Source of the DNA: Chaenocephalus aceratus
Taxonomy: Eukaryota; Chordata; Actinopteri; Perciformes; Channichthyidae
Reading direction: 5' to 3'
Length of the DNA stretch: 64,000 bases
NCBI GenBank assembly: GCA_023974075.1
Contig: CM043799.1
Location: 6,845,250-6,909,249, forward strand
In this document: one piece after another, positions 10,326-23,266 of the stretch
Layout of the letters: each line of letters begins with the position of its first letter
Position numbering within the stretch: position 1 is the stretch's first letter
Notes under the pieces: model-generated
Database searches by the model: none
Told to the model about the DNA's origin: nothing
Seen by the model: the letters and a program-made list of their open reading frames with translations, nothing else
Position numbers and translations under genes: made by a program

Positions 10326-12484
10326 TCAGGTTTTGAGCTTGGTCTTAGGCACTATCAACAGCAGCTGATCAGCCGACCTTAAGGCTCTGCCTGGGGTGTA
10401 GCGATGGAGGAGTTCAGCTATATAGGCAGGTGCCAGCCCATTTAGTGCTTTAAAAACAAATAAAAGGAGTTTAAAATCTATTCTGAACCGAACTGGAAGC
10501 CAGTGCAATGAGGCCAGAATTGGGGTGATGTGGTCACGCTTTTTATGGCCAGTTAGAAGACGTGCAGCTGCATTCTGAACTAGCTGCAGGCGTCTAATTG
10601 ACGCCTGGTCCATACCCACATACAAAGCATTGCAGTAATCCAGTCTTGAGGTAACAAAGGCGTTAATAACCCTTTCTAGGTCTTTAAAAGATAAAAACGA
10701 CATGGTCTTAGCCAATAGTCGTATTTAAAAAAAGCAGGTCTTGACTACAGTGCTAACCTGCTTATCAAATTTAAAAGTGCTATTGAAGGTCACTCCAAGG
10801 TTCATGACAGAGGGGAGGATCTTTTTATTGAGGGAGCCCAGAATATCAACCGGAGAGGCTGGAGGTTGGGGTCCACAAAAGATGACCTCGGTCTTGCTCT
10901 CGTTGAGGGTGAGGAAGTTTTGGCTCAGCCAGGATTTAATCTCTGTTAAGCAGTCCTTCAACTGCTGTAGTGAGTTGGCATTTTGATTGAGAGGCAGATA
11001 GATCTGTACATCGTCAGCGTAACAATGGAAGGGGATATTATGTTTTGTGAGAATTAAACCTAGGGGCAGTATGTACAGTAGAAAAAGGATGGGGCCCAGA
11101 ATCGAGCCTTGGGGAACCCCACAGGTAAGAGGGGCTTTGGCAGAGCAGAAAGCACCCAACTGCACTGAGAGGCTACGGTCTGTCAGGTAAGACCTGAACC
11201 ATGCAAGGGCAGAGCCTATAATACCTGCGGACTGTTCAAGCCGTGACAGCAGGATACTATGGTCCACAGTGTCGAAGGCAGCTGTCAGGTCCAACAGCAC
11301 CAAGACAGCTAGGCTACCTGAGTCGGCGTCTAGGAGCAGATAATTAAAAACTCTTCAAAGGGCTGTTTCAGTACTATGCATAGGTTTAAAGCCAGACTGA
11401 ACTTTTTCATGGATGCCATGTGTGGTTAAAAATGACTGCAGCTGGGCGTAGACTACTCGCTCCAGGGCTTTAGATAAAAAAGGTAGCTGTAAGATGGGCC
11501 TAAAATTTGCGAGAATGGAGGGATCGAGATTTTTCTTTCTAAGTAGTGGCTTAACCACGGCATGTTTGAAGGCAGCTGGGACACATCCTGAGCTAGGAGA
11601 GGTGTTTACAAGCAATAAATCACTTGCTCCAACTGATTCAAAAACATCTCTAAGGAAGCGAGAGGGAATGCTGTCTGAGGTGCAGTTTGTCGGCCGCAGG
11701 TGCTTGACCACATCCGAGAGAGAAGAGAGGGATACAAGCTCAAAGTGGTCGAGGACAGCAGGTCACAGAAAGGGAGCAGGATCTGGGGTAGCACTAGTGT
11801 GGGCTAGCCTAAGCGCAGATACTTTTTCGATAAAAAATTTAAGAAATGTATCGCAGAGGGTAGTCAATGGTACAATTGGAGAAGCATCACAAGGATTAAT
11901 GATCGAGTTGAGGACATTAAAAAGAACCTGGGGTTTATGGCTGTTTTTGGAGATTAACAGAGCAATGTGCTCTGTTTTGGCTGTTTTGACTGCCGTCTGG
12001 TAGTCGGAAAGGCAAGCACGAAGGATTTCTAAGGAGACATGAAGCGTTTCCTTTTTCGTGTGTTGGGCCAGCCACGGATCAAAACATGATCATATTTCAC
12101 CATGATCCCGGACAGAAAGTCAGAAAAGTCAGTTATGAAATCCTTATTGCACTTTGGCGGACGATACACGATGGCGCAGAGTATAGGCGAGGCCGGGTTC
12201 AGTTCAAAAAGCTGCAACTCAAAGCTAGGATAGCTAGTTACAGGGTGAAGCAATCGGCATTGGAGATTAGCTCTAAACACTGAAGCTATACCCCCACCAC
12301 GGCCGGTGGTACGGGGGGAGCTGAAGAAAGTACAGTCGGGAGGAAGAAGTTCAGAAAATGGTACATACTCGCCGGTGTGGACCCAGGTCTCCGTCAGGAA
12401 CATTAAATCCAGATCATGAGAGGTGAAGAAGTCGTTTAACAGGAACATCTTGTTTGCTATTGACCTAGCGTTTAGCAAAGCCAT
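10326..12484 (-). pseudogene. L2 LINE ORF2 (EN-RT), broken
   Basis: The endonuclease start (ALLNARSIANKMFLLNDFF, FLTETWVHTG, GRGGGIASVFR) ends at about 12060 with a frame change into a disrupted section. RT fingers at 11711-11355 carry NFRPILQLPFLSKALERVV and QSGFKPMHSTETAL. The palm at 11303-10725 has [35 protein letters not shown] and FHCYADDVQIYL with the YADD active site intact. The C-terminal block (10715-10326) has RLDYCNALYVG, LQLVQNAAARLLTG and RALRSADQLLL. At least four frameshifts or stops make it non-functional. The protein would nick target DNA and reverse-transcribe in place. Confidence 0.8.
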
Positions 12485-12540
12485 GCAGAGTTTTCTCTCC
12501 GGAGGTGCCGAAGGTGTAGTGCGTCTTAGCGGACGAAGAT

Positions 12541-12815
12541 GTGCGTGTTGAACGCCGCGCGGACCGGGAGCAGTCAGTCGGGCAGGAGGAGCTGCCAGCG
12601 GGCCCAGCAGAGGCCGCAGCTCCGGAAAGACAGGGCGAATCCACCGAACCCTCGGATGGGTTCATGACATGTGATGCGTGGATAAGTCACGGAAGAAGCC
12701 GTCAGGTGTGCTTTTTGATGGACAAGCGCGCCACCACGCTTTCCCTGTCGTCTAAAGCGCTTTCGGTGAGGCAGGATGCAGGGCAACCGGTGCAGGTAGG
12801 TGGGAATATCTGAGG

Positions 12816-12847
<32 letters not shown>

Positions 12848-13059
12848 GATTTACGGTTGCCAGATGTAGGTTTGGGGAGCAGTATAAACTCCAGTAAGGG
12901 TCTTAGGTGGAGGAGAGCTTGGTGATCATAGACGAGCAGAGCAGAGACATTCTGACAAACATAAAACAAAAACAGGATAGCTAAAGGCAGATAGCTGAGG
13001 GAGCGGCATGCCGACACAGGCGCCATCGTGAAATCCACCGGGAGAGGAGAGAAGAACAT
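12541..13059 (-). pseudogene. L2 LINE ORF2 N-terminal spacer
   Basis: The frame 13059-12574 begins MFFSPLPVDF and includes LLVYDHQALLHLRP, then a Pro run caused by the poly-C tract (12818-12843), then PTYLHRLPC and HRKRFRRQGKRGG. The YDHQ/LLHLRP, AYLHR and basic RRQGKRGG pattern is the usual spacer upstream of the endonuclease in fish L2 elements. A frameshift near 12570 disconnects it from the endonuclease. Confidence 0.65.
12818..12843. repeat. Poly-G tract of about 26
   Basis: About 26 consecutive G residues on the + strand, lying inside the - strand L2 reading frame where it is read as proline codons. Length is prone to sequencing error. Confidence 0.9.
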
Positions 13060-13387
13060 TACATTATAGTCTATACGTCTCTAATGATTGACATATGTGA
13101 CCCGCTCCATCGAAATCAGTCGAGTTGCAACGGCTCATTTCAAAATAAACGTGGATTTGCGTAAAAAAACTATTTTTTCGGGGTTTGGGTGTTTTGTTTG
13201 ATTTTAAACAAACAAAGTCTTGGCTTTCAGAATATGAAACTTTTATTTCCAAACTCACACGATAAATACATTCTTTAAGCTTGTAAAGGGAAGACAACAA
13301 GCAATCTGCTCTTCCGCAATTTATAAGGCAAAACACAAAAATATACAAAAAAAACGGAAATGTCCTATGTGGGTCTCAGAGGGTTAA
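13060..13387 (-). mobile_element. TTAA-type (piggyBac-like) element end
   Basis: The right edge is TTAA (13384-13387) preceded by GGGTCTCAGAGGG. Read on the - strand, this gives TTAACCCTCTGAGACCCACA followed by TAGGACATTTCCG and GTTTTGCCTTATAAATTG, the same start as the element at 45856. A CATTAGAGAC...ACTATAAT segment near 13065-13090 also matches the 45856 copy (about 46525-46550). The other end is not visible; the piece stops at the L2 LINE start. Confidence 0.7.
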
Positions 13388-13893
13388 ATGATTTGTTATT
13401 GGTTGTGATCATATTCTAAAGATGTTTGGATTATTGAAAAGTATACAGCTCCCTTTCCTATGAGTGTTGAGAGCTGTATCCATACATTCATTTTGTGCTC
13501 AAAGTGCACCAGATTGATGCATTTCACTTCAACATTTAAAAATCTTCCCGGGGGTGCATGCCCCCGGGCCCCCCTAGAGGATGTGAGGTCCACCCCCCAA
13601 TACAGCAGGTTAAAATAATTAAATTGAATACATGTTATTTTATTAAACACTGAAAACGGGTCCCACAGACCCAAACAGCACACAAAGGTTAAAGGAGTAA
13701 AAGTAGCCCACGATTTGTTTTATTTTTTTGAAACAGCTCTCATCCTAAAAAAGGTTGAGGGGTGGAGACCCCTGTTATAGAACGATACATTTGACAATTT
13801 TAAGCTTGGCCTACCATTTTATTGGAGCGATGAGGAACAGATGGGGCTTGGCCCCCAAAGTGGGGAATGACAGAAACAGTTTGAGAACCACTG
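13388..13893. mobile_element. hAT element right portion
   Basis: The right end TTTGAGAACCACTG at 13880-13893 is the inverse of CAGTGGTTCTCAAA, a very common vertebrate hAT terminus. The interior holds a repeated block at 13498-13590 (AAGTGCACCAGATTGATGCA, then a CCCGGG-rich stem) also seen at 40339-40440 and 51756-51812. No matching left end is visible, so it is truncated on the left by, or against, the TTAA element. Confidence 0.55.
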
Positions 13894-14283
13894 CTATACA
13901 GCAATATGCAAAGACACAATTACAGCATTATGCACTTGTATGCTTCCCACAATGGGAGACATAATGGGTATATGCTATTATATTTGCTTGTAAAACATTA
14001 ACAGCTCTTTAGTTAATGATGCTACTGTCTTCTTTCAAAGAGTGCAACAGCACAATAAGCCTTATGTCGTACATTTGAAACATAACAAGGATTGTTTCAG
14101 CCCCTTTGTGAATGTCCTCAATTCACCTGACTGCTAGCCTTATATCCTTCTCTCATTTGAGTATAATGAGTTTCTCTCTGGCTTGATTACATTTTACTGA
14201 ATTGTTTATTTCTCTTGCTCTCAAATCACGGGTAAGCAGTATTTTTTTTATATGCTAATTTTCAGGTTCATATATTAGTATTT
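13894..14283. other. Unannotated sequence
   Basis: No gene or recognisable repeat seen. Confidence 0.45.
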
Positions 14284-14680
14284 AGTGCCTCTGCTGTGAC
14301 ATGCTTTAATGTTCAAAAAGCTCTTTATTTTTCTCAAACTGCCTGTGCTGCAGCACCTCTTTTCACCCTCTGTCTGAAACCAGAGCCCAGTCTCTGATTG
14401 GTTAGCTGGCCGGCTATTTTGTGATTGGTCAACCGCTTAGAGATGCCTGCCTCTAAGCCTATCAAGTAGAATGTGTTGGAGCATTAGCCAAAATAAGTGC
14501 AATTATTTAATAATGATGTCACTATGTACCTGAAGTAAACAAAGGAGTCCAATGGAGGCGTTTCAGGCAGAGGGGAACTTTGGGATTTTAGCCTTTGCAG
14601 ACCATTTACATGCACAAAACCCTATATAACACACTACAGGAAAGGGACCAGCCTCAGAAGCATAATAGTGCCTCCTTTAA
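14284..14680. mobile_element. TTAA-ended MITE
   Basis: The right end CATAATAGTGCCTCCTTTAA preceded by ACCCTATATAACACACTACA, and an interior with TGCCTGTGCTGCAGCACCTC and CTGATTGGTTAGCTGGCCGG, match a non-coding repeat I recognise as very abundant in fish genomes. The terminal TTAA suggests a piggyBac-type MITE. The left end near 14284 (GTGCCTCTG) is less clear. Confidence 0.5.
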
Positions 14681-16180
14681 ATTCAAGGGTAAGCAGTTTT
14701 CTCCAGTGGAGAACAAGTATATGCACAGCTATTTTGTGTTCAACTTCTGATCATATCTGTTGATTTTTAGTTAATAACTAAGAAGAGAGTATGTGAAATA
14801 AATGTTTTGCCACCAGGAATTTTGTTTATTTCATGATCAAAATAGGATATTGTTCACAAAACAAAGACATTGATTTGCACAAATAATAAAAGGGTATTGA
14901 TTTGACTTCCAGATACATTTAAATCAGTTTGCCTTGTCCTATAACATAGAAAACCTTCAATTAAAGGGTTTCGCAAAGAAAGTGGCGACCATTTTGAATT
15001 ACGCTGCCTTTAGCTTTCCAGACTGTAAACTGAAAAATCTGTAAACATTGAATCAATTCAACTTAGCATCGGCTGCAAACCTTGTGTATATTAATGTAAA
15101 CCCTTCGATATGTTATATAGAAATATTCTTTTAAGTATATTTACCCATTTTGAACACAGCAAACAATCCAGAGGACCACAAGTACATTGCTTGAAATGGA
15201 TTTTGCTTTGGAGAGACAAAAAAGGCACAGCGCCATCTAGTGACCTTATTGAGAACAGGCTTAACCAAGGCATCACCTGAAAGCTTATTATCTGCTCTTT
15301 CATTAGGTTGGCTCAGTTTGTCTTTACCACTGTCACAGAGATATTCAATCAGAAAGAGAATGATGGCATCTGATCCAGACAGAATTTGTGACTTGTTTTC
15401 ATATAGGGGTTGCATTGCTTGGACCCTCACTGTAGCTTTCCAGTAGCTAGTTGACCGGGTTGTCCACCCAGGTTGTGATCCTTGAAGGTCCTAGATATCA
15501 TTTCTGGTGGACAACCTTTTACAACATTCCATGTCTGTAAAATGACTTTGCCCCCTGGGTAACAGTAACTTTTACAAGAACCAGTCATTAATTTCAAGCG
15601 TCAACTGTAGTGGAATCACCTGCTGGTTAGAAAATAATCTATACAAGCTTAAACCAAAGTTATTTAAGAAAGAGTTATTGCATTTAACATAATCAATCTA
15701 TTTCCACCTGGAAGGACAAATAACCTCGCACAAAATCTGACCAAGTTGCACAGAAAAGCAATGACTTTATAAAGAGAAGCGACACAGGAAGAGGATTCAT
15801 TCAGCTAGGTCATTTACATTACACTCAGAAGAAAGTTGGGGGCAGACAGAAGGGGAAGTATAGCATGGCAATTAGAAACCTAACATCCATATGATAATTG
15901 CCTGACAATGGTCAAGGCGACACCCTTCTGTCTGAGAACATTTAGTAGCTAGGCGTGAATTTAAACTTTTAGCAAATATAGTTACAGTGACATATAATTA
16001 AATAAGACTTATGATAAATTTCTACAATATCAACCTTCTCCCAGTTACCTGTATGAGTACCAGTCTTTCATTTTGTACATCGTTCTTCAAGCATTGACTT
16101 ATGAGTATTAGTTATCCGTCTTCTGCAGACCAACTGGTTTTCAACCTACAGTATCTAACTCCAAGACACTGGTACTGGCC
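14681..16180. other. Unannotated sequence
   Basis: No recognisable gene, RNA or transposon. Candidate single-copy sequence. A CTCF-like motif at 15229-15245 is listed separately. Confidence 0.45.
15229..15245 (-). promoter_or_regulatory. CTCF-like motif
   Basis: AGCGCCATCTAGTGACC; its complement GTCACTAGATGGCGCT resembles the vertebrate CTCF core. It lies in otherwise non-repetitive sequence, which makes it slightly more credible than the 611-630 site, but a motif alone is weak evidence. Confidence 0.35.
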
Positions 16181-16620
16181 TCCCGTTCTGTAAATTGATC
16201 ACGCCATTCCTACATTCAGGATATGTCTAAACCATACACTCCGGGACCTGCACTTTCTCTGCTTCGACCTATCGGCTTGCTACTCTCTTGGTGAAAGTTG
16301 GACCCAGGTACCCCTCAACAAGAACCGACTGGTTTGCTCTCCTGGCTCCAAAATGATAGAACCATGTACAACTGGGTATAAGGACAGAAAAAAAGAGCTA
16401 TTACACATCTTTCATTGCAGATTGAAAAACCACCTTTGTCAACTGCACCTGGGTAATTAAAAACTATTATAAACCAAAAAAGAAAACCATGTTGCTCTTT
16501 AAGTGTTTGACGTATTCAAAGCAAATGTATTATGCAAGTATTGTTTTGTTCCGAGTTTGTGATCTATTGTTGGATGCACTTATTGTAAGTATCTTTGGTA
16601 AGGAGCTATCGGGTTAGGTT
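16180..16620 (+). mobile_element. Old LINE B 3' remnant
   Basis: Scattered matches to the + strand LINE B copy at 31184-32335: CTACATTCAGGATATGTCTA then AACCATACACTCC, TTTGCTCTCCTGGCTCC, and a tail TTGGATGCACTTATTGTAAG. The coding part is heavily diverged and has an internal gap, indicating an old copy. Confidence 0.55.
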
Positions 16621-17940
16621 GTATTGTGATAACATGTAGTCATTGAATTCAAAACACAGGCTTCATACATTTACTTGTATCAGTACTAGTTACCTTTAAA
16701 CTTCATACAGTAACAAGTACATTCATTTTGAACATAATGGATTATGGTGACCTGCCTTCCCACTTTTATCAATTATTACTGTTTTTTCCACTTGTTACAT
16801 CACTCTTTCACCTGATTACACCTTTCACTACTCGTTCCCCCATTTCAACAAATGTTTTCCTCTCACCCATCCCTCTCTCTAGCTCCAACAGTAATTGCCG
16901 CCTCTGACCATTTGACACCATTAGCCGTGAAGCCGACAAGCAGAAAGACATTAAACCTGAAAACACACTACATGTCCAAACAGACCTGCGAAACAATTGG
17001 AGCAAACACACCTAAAGCTAGGCGCAGCTGCATGCCCACTGACACAGCGGCTGTTTGAGTTCTGGGGATTTCAGTAAGCCTACTCAGAAATCCCATAAAG
17101 CTGAGGTCAGGCAAGACAATTTAGCTAGAGTTTAGCTTGGGGAGGAGATAAAAAGGCTTGACTTTTTAACAAGAGGAAGAGGAACTTGAAATGAATGTGT
17201 AGCTATTATTGCAGAAATGGTTTTTCAGGGTAGAAAAAATGTGTTCTTTAGTACTATGCAGCAAATAAGAAATTCCAAATACACGATAGAGTAATTTTGA
17301 TTTATCAGGGTCTGGCAATGCAATGTTAAAAAGTTAGCAAGGAAATGTAACTAGTGCAACTAGTGTAAAAAAGCTTGTTATTCAATGTCCTAGTATTTGT
17401 TTTTGACCAGGATTACTGAAAAACGACTCTCCTGAATGTCATTAAAGTCGGTGGTTTGGGCCAAATTAGAAACCATTAAACCTCGGAGCAGATGTTTCTT
17501 TCACATTGTGAAGAAGGGCAATTTGTGCTGCCTTGTTGCTATGTGGGAAATCTGGAAAATAAGTTTGCGACTTGGGCAACCTAAATGAAACTACATGAAG
17601 GCTTAACAACAGTTCTCGTTTGTAGCATCCTTGTTGTTTCTACTAACAATTTCAACACACCAAAGTTGGAGAAAACACCTCGTTTCCGAAAATGGGACCA
17701 TAATAAATGAATTGTTGGCCTTGACCGGTCTGCTACAAATGCCATTTTAGTTCTAGTTTAAATCCTTGGTGCAGAGTTTCGTACAAACCTATAAGAATCT
17801 AGAAATCTAGAGTTTTAAATAACTTATACCATGATTTTTTTAGGAGCAGGTCTAATGTTGCAGAATAAAAGTTGCCAATGCTGATGAATGCCTAAAATGT
17901 GTTGAGGATAAAAAAAAAGATATATCAAGTCTTCAAAAAT
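16621..17940. other. Unannotated sequence
   Basis: No recognisable gene or transposon. The short open frames at 16808-17058 have no known motif. Confidence 0.45.
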
Positions 17941-17968
17941 GCCCTAATATATATATATATATATATAT

Positions 17969-17974
<6 letters not shown>
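17941..17974. repeat. Palindrome around (AT)n
   Basis: GCCCTAAT, an AT tract, then ATTAGGGC form a perfect palindrome whose right arm is the first bases of the hAT terminus starting at 17969. The left arm is an extra outward-facing 8-bp copy of the same terminus. Confidence 0.8.
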
Positions 17975-18833
<859 letters not shown>

Positions 18834-18844
18834 ATATATATATA

Positions 18845-20559
18845 CATGGGCGTAGGAAGCATCCTGCATGTGGGGGGGACATCTTTAACGGGGGGTGTGG
18901 GGAAATAGATTTCCTGTATTCTGGTGCATTTTAACAGGTGGTTTGTTTTTATGTTGCTATACTAGCATGAGGAAAATGATGGGTACATTTTGTAATTTCA
19001 TGCAGTAGTAAAGAAAGGAAACATATTTGATTATTAATTCAGAGCCGTCTTTGAATTAATAAAAGGCAGTTTAAAATGCCCATTTTTTGTACATCTATAT
19101 ACAACAATAAATATTTGTGAGTGCATTGAGAGATATTGTTGTGGAGAGTCATTTATATATAAAACGCAAAATACAATTGTGAATCTTTCTGTGAGCATTT
19201 ATTAATATTGGGACTGATCTGACTCCATACCGATGTTAAGTTCACCTATGAATGGTATCATTGACTTAAATGTTCAAATAAATGTTGCTCTTCTGTCTAT
19301 ATTGGCCATATGATGCCCCTTGACTGAAATATCCCCACTGATTTCCTTAACATTCTGGGATGAGAGTCCACATCACAATGTACTCTAAACTGTAATTTCC
19401 CTTTCATCACTCACCTCAGCAACGGACCTCTCTCCACTGTCCCTGTGTTCTGCCTCTGACTCACTCTCAAGCGCCTAGATGTCAAGAGAGGTGGTGAAGT
19501 GATCATTATGTATTGAGCAGTATACTCTTTCACATTGAATCATAACAAGTCATACTGAATGTAAATACAACTGACTCTAAAGTAAGTCCCAGTCTGTGAC
19601 ATTGGACATTTTGAAGACTCAAAGTCCCAAGCAGTAGGTAGAATATTAGCTAGTCTATGTAATGTGCACAGAAAATCAATAGTTAACTGGGATGGAAATT
19701 GCCTATAAGCACTCAGTAAAACATAAACACACAAAAAGCTTCTGAATGATAAGAAGTATAATTAAAACATAATGCACATTATCATTTTGAGAGAGAGTAC
19801 CGAAGTTAAAGAACTCAGAAAATAATCTCTTATCGAATTGAGGCTCCAGTAAAACACACTGACTGCGTTGCTACATGGACATCATGGTGTTTACATGAGC
19901 ACAGAGAGATCGGGTTATTCATGTTCCCCGTTTACATGATAAATACTAGTAATCTGGCATTTCGATTCCTTTTCTCATCTAAACTATTCAGTATTTGTAT
20001 CTCTCTATCATAACATAAAGACGAAACTCCTCTCCAGAAGTGAGACGCCGCCACGGCCATCACTGTTAACTGATTAACTGCTACCAGCTGATGACTTACT
20101 TTCCTCTTCTTTGAAATGTTTTTGTTATGTCCATGTTGTCTGGGGGAGAACACATATCAAACCAAGAGATCGTCAGCTTTGATTTTCGCTGTATTAACCA
20201 TTTCCTGAAGATTTGGTGTGTGTGCCTTACCTCCGCTACCGGGATCGCTTCATACAACAGATCGAGCGGTCCAACTACGACAACACTCCTTGAACATGCG
20301 CGCGCTATGTGAGAATCTGCCTTGGTACAAAGTAGCAGTGAAAACATGGTACGGAGTTTCATTGATTTGGGCATTATCTCAATAAGCAAGTGGAATGGAT
20401 TTGATAGTGAATCACTGACACAGCGCTCTACAGAGTGCGGCGAGTGGATAGACCGATTCACGGACTTTCCACATGGTAAAAGTGGGGAGGTCTAAACGAA
20501 TCATTTGAAAAAGTGGGGGGGACTTGTCCCACCCTCATATAATGGCTGCGACGCCCATG
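18845..20559. mobile_element. DNA element with CATGGGCGT ends
   Basis: Left end CATGGGCGTAGGAAGC and GTGGGGGGGACA; right end GTGGGGGGGACTTGTCCC then GACGCCCATG, i.e. inverted ends, 1,715 bp. Flanks are (TA)n so the TSD is ambiguous. It contains no transposase I recognise; the 121-codon - strand frame at 20096-20461 has no known motif. It lies immediately beside the 17969-18833 element. Confidence 0.6.
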
Positions 20560-20722
20560 TATATTATATATATATATATTACATTGCATTTAGCTGACGC
20601 TTTTATCCAAAGCGACTTACAATAAGTACATTCGACCAGGAAGACACAACCTTGAAGAAAACGGAATCATATAAGTACATCAGGTTTCATAGAGCAAAGC
20701 ATTTCAGGTGCTACTCAACTGG

Positions 20723-22464
20723 CTATAGATAAGCCAGTCCTTTATTAGTATATAAGTGCTCTGTTAGCAGTTCTTTGTTAGTAGTTCTATCGCTCGAGGT
20801 GGAGTCGAAAGAGATGAGTTTCAGTCTGCGCCGGAAGGTGTGTAAGCTTTCTGCTCCTGATGTCAATGGGGAGCTCATTCCACCATTTGGAGCCAGGATA
20901 GCAAACCCACGTGTTTTTGCTGATGGGAACTTGGGTCCCCCTCGCAGCGAGGGTGCAGCGAGTCGTTTGGCTGATGCAGAGCGTAGTGCACGCGCTGGGG
21001 TGTACGGTTTAACCATGTCCTGGATGTAGGAGGAGCCAGATCCATTCGCAGCATGGTACGCAAGTACCAGTGTCTTGAAGTGAATTCTAGCAGTTACCGG
21101 AAGCCAGTGAAGGGAGCGGAGGAGCGGAGTGGTGTGGGAACATTTAGGAAGGTTGAAGACCAGACGAGCCGCTGCATTCTGGATGAGCTGCAGAGGTCGG
21201 ATGGCACATGCAGGTAGACCAGCCAGGAGGGAGTTGCAGTAGTCTAGGCGTGAGGTGACGAAAGCCTGGACCAGAAGCTGCGTCGCTTTCTGGGTCAGCT
21301 GGGGACGTATCTTCCTGATGTTGTAAAGCGTGTATCTGCAGCAGCGGGTTGTAGCAGCGATGTTTGCAGTGAAGGACAGGTTGTTATCTAGGATCACACC
21401 CAGATTCCTTGCCGTCTGGGTCGGGGAAACAACAGAGGTGCCGATGTTGATAGTCAGGTCAAGAGTGGGACAATCTTTTCCCGGAAGGAAAAGCAGTTCA
21501 GTCTTGTCAAGGTTGAGCTTGAGGTGATGAGCGGACATCCACTGAGAGATGTCAGCTAAACAAGCAGAGATGCGTGCGACGACCTGGGTCTCTGAGCGGG
21601 GAAAGGACAGAATTAATTGGGTGTCGTCAGCGTAGCAGTGGTATGAAAAACCATGCGGGCTAATGACAGATCCGAGCGAGTTTGTGTACAGGGAGAAGAG
21701 GAGGGGACCAAGAACAGAGCCCTGAGGGACCCCTGTAGTTAATTGACAAGGGTCAGACTCGGACCCTCTTCAAGTTACCCTGTAGGTACGGTCTTTGAGG
21801 TATGAGGTGAGGAGGGAAAGTGCAGAGCCTGAAACTCCAAGTTCTTGGAGAGTGCGAAGGAGGATCTGATGGTTCACCGTGTCGAATGCAGCAGACAGGT
21901 CCAAAAGGATGATGACAGAGGAGAGGGATGCTGCTTTGGCAGTGTGCAGTTCCTCAGTGACAGCAAGGAGGGCAGTTTCTGTGGAGTGACCTGCCTTGAA
22001 ACCAGACTGGTGCGGATCCAGAAGGTTGTTCTGATGGAGATAGCAGGAGAGTTGTTTAAAGACAGCGCGTAAAAGTGTTTTAGACAGGAACGGGAGGAGA
22101 GAGACAGGCCTGTAGTTTATAACATCAGACGGGTTGAGAGTGGGTTTCTTTAGGAGAGGGTTTACTCTTGCCTCCTTGAGACTGTTTGGAAAGTGACCAG
22201 AAGTTAGAGAAGTGTTGATGAAATGGGTGAGAAACGGTAGAATATCAGGAGCGATAGTCTGAAGGAGGTTTGAAGGGATAGGGTCCAGAGGACACGTGGT
22301 AGGGCGGGCAGAGGTAACGAGGGTAAGAACCTCACTTGGAGAGAGAGTGGAAAAGGAGTCAGTGTGCGGGTGGAAGGAGGGTCTGGTGACCCATAGGTGA
22401 GTAAAGGTGAGTCAGAAAAAGAAGAGCGAATATCATCAACCTTTTTTTCCAAAGTGGTTAACAA
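20723..22464 (-). pseudogene. LINE B reverse transcriptase, broken
   Basis: The 3' block (from about 21770 to 20723) includes [17 protein letters not shown] (YADD intact), [69 protein letters not shown] and [15 protein letters not shown]. Upstream a Trp codon has become TGA in the stretch before SESDPCQL (about 21770). The finger region continues to about 22464 in several frames with [20 protein letters not shown] sequence. Frame changes near the C-terminus convert the usual WWNELP motif. RT active-site residues remain. Confidence 0.75.
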
Positions 22465-22716
22465 AGTCGCTTGACAGAAGTGAGGAGGGGGGAGGGGCTT
22501 TGGGAGGGTCCAAGAGGGTGGAGAAGATGGAACATAGTTTTTTAGGATTGGAATAGGAAGATTGGATCTTATCTTGAAAGAAAGTGCTTTTTGCCTGAGA
22601 GATCGAAGCCGAAAGAGGAGAGGAGAGCCTGATAGGTTAGGAGGTCATCGCGGTGTTTGGATTTCCACCGTTTCCGCTCTGCTGCCCTAAGGACGGTTAT
22701 ATTAGCACGCAGTGCG

Positions 22717-23266
22717 TCATTTAGCCAGGGAGCAGGAGGGGACTGACGAGCCTGCCGAGATGTGAGAGGACAGAGAGTCCAGAGAGGATGAGAGAGTAGA
22801 GAGGAGAGTTTCTGCAGCAGAGTTTGGAGGCAGGAGTTGGAACGAGTCAGAGGAAGGGAGGGCTGAGAGCACCGATGAGGCAAAGGTAGAGGGGGAGAGG
22901 GAACGGAGGTTACGGCGGACAGGTGCAGGATGAGAAGAGATTAGTTTGTTATGTTTGGAAAGGGGTAGAGAGAATGAAATGAAGAAGTGATCGGATGTGT
23001 GGAGCGGGTTTACAGAGAGGTTAGAAGTAGCGCAGTTCCTTGAGAATATGAGATCAAGGACATTGCCAGCTTTATGAGTTGGTGGGGACGGAGACAGTGA
23101 GAAAGCAAAGGCGGTTAACAGGGATGTTAGTTCGTCTATCTTCCCCATCTGGAGGTTGAAGTTTCCGAGAAGTACAGCGGGAGGGCCAGATTCAGGGATG
23201 TGTGAGAGGAGATTATCCAATTCCTCCAAGAATTCCCCCAAGGCGCCTGGTGGACGGTAGAGAACA
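22717..23266 (-). pseudogene. LINE B endonuclease, C-terminal half
   Basis: The frame contains YRPPGALGEFLEELDNLLSH, AVLLGNFNLQMGK, GNVLDLIFSRN and LHTSDHFFISFSL. The usual GDFN motif reads GNFN, so a conserved Asp is changed. The SDH motif, with the catalytic His, is present. It is separated from its N-terminal half (23929-24368) by the RTE insertion. Confidence 0.75.

Larger units (their letters stand above)
10140..13059 (-). mobile_element. L2-type LINE
   Basis: A - strand non-LTR retrotransposon with an N-terminal spacer (13059-12541), AP-type endonuclease (12484-12029), RT fingers (11711-11355), palm (11303-10725) and RT C-terminal region (10715-10326). The QLVQNAAARLLTG and ASLHWLPV signatures are characteristic of fish L2-clade LINEs. 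The 3' side runs into DIRS sequence near 10120-10140, and the usual L2 tail is not seen. No TSD recognised. Confidence 0.8.
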
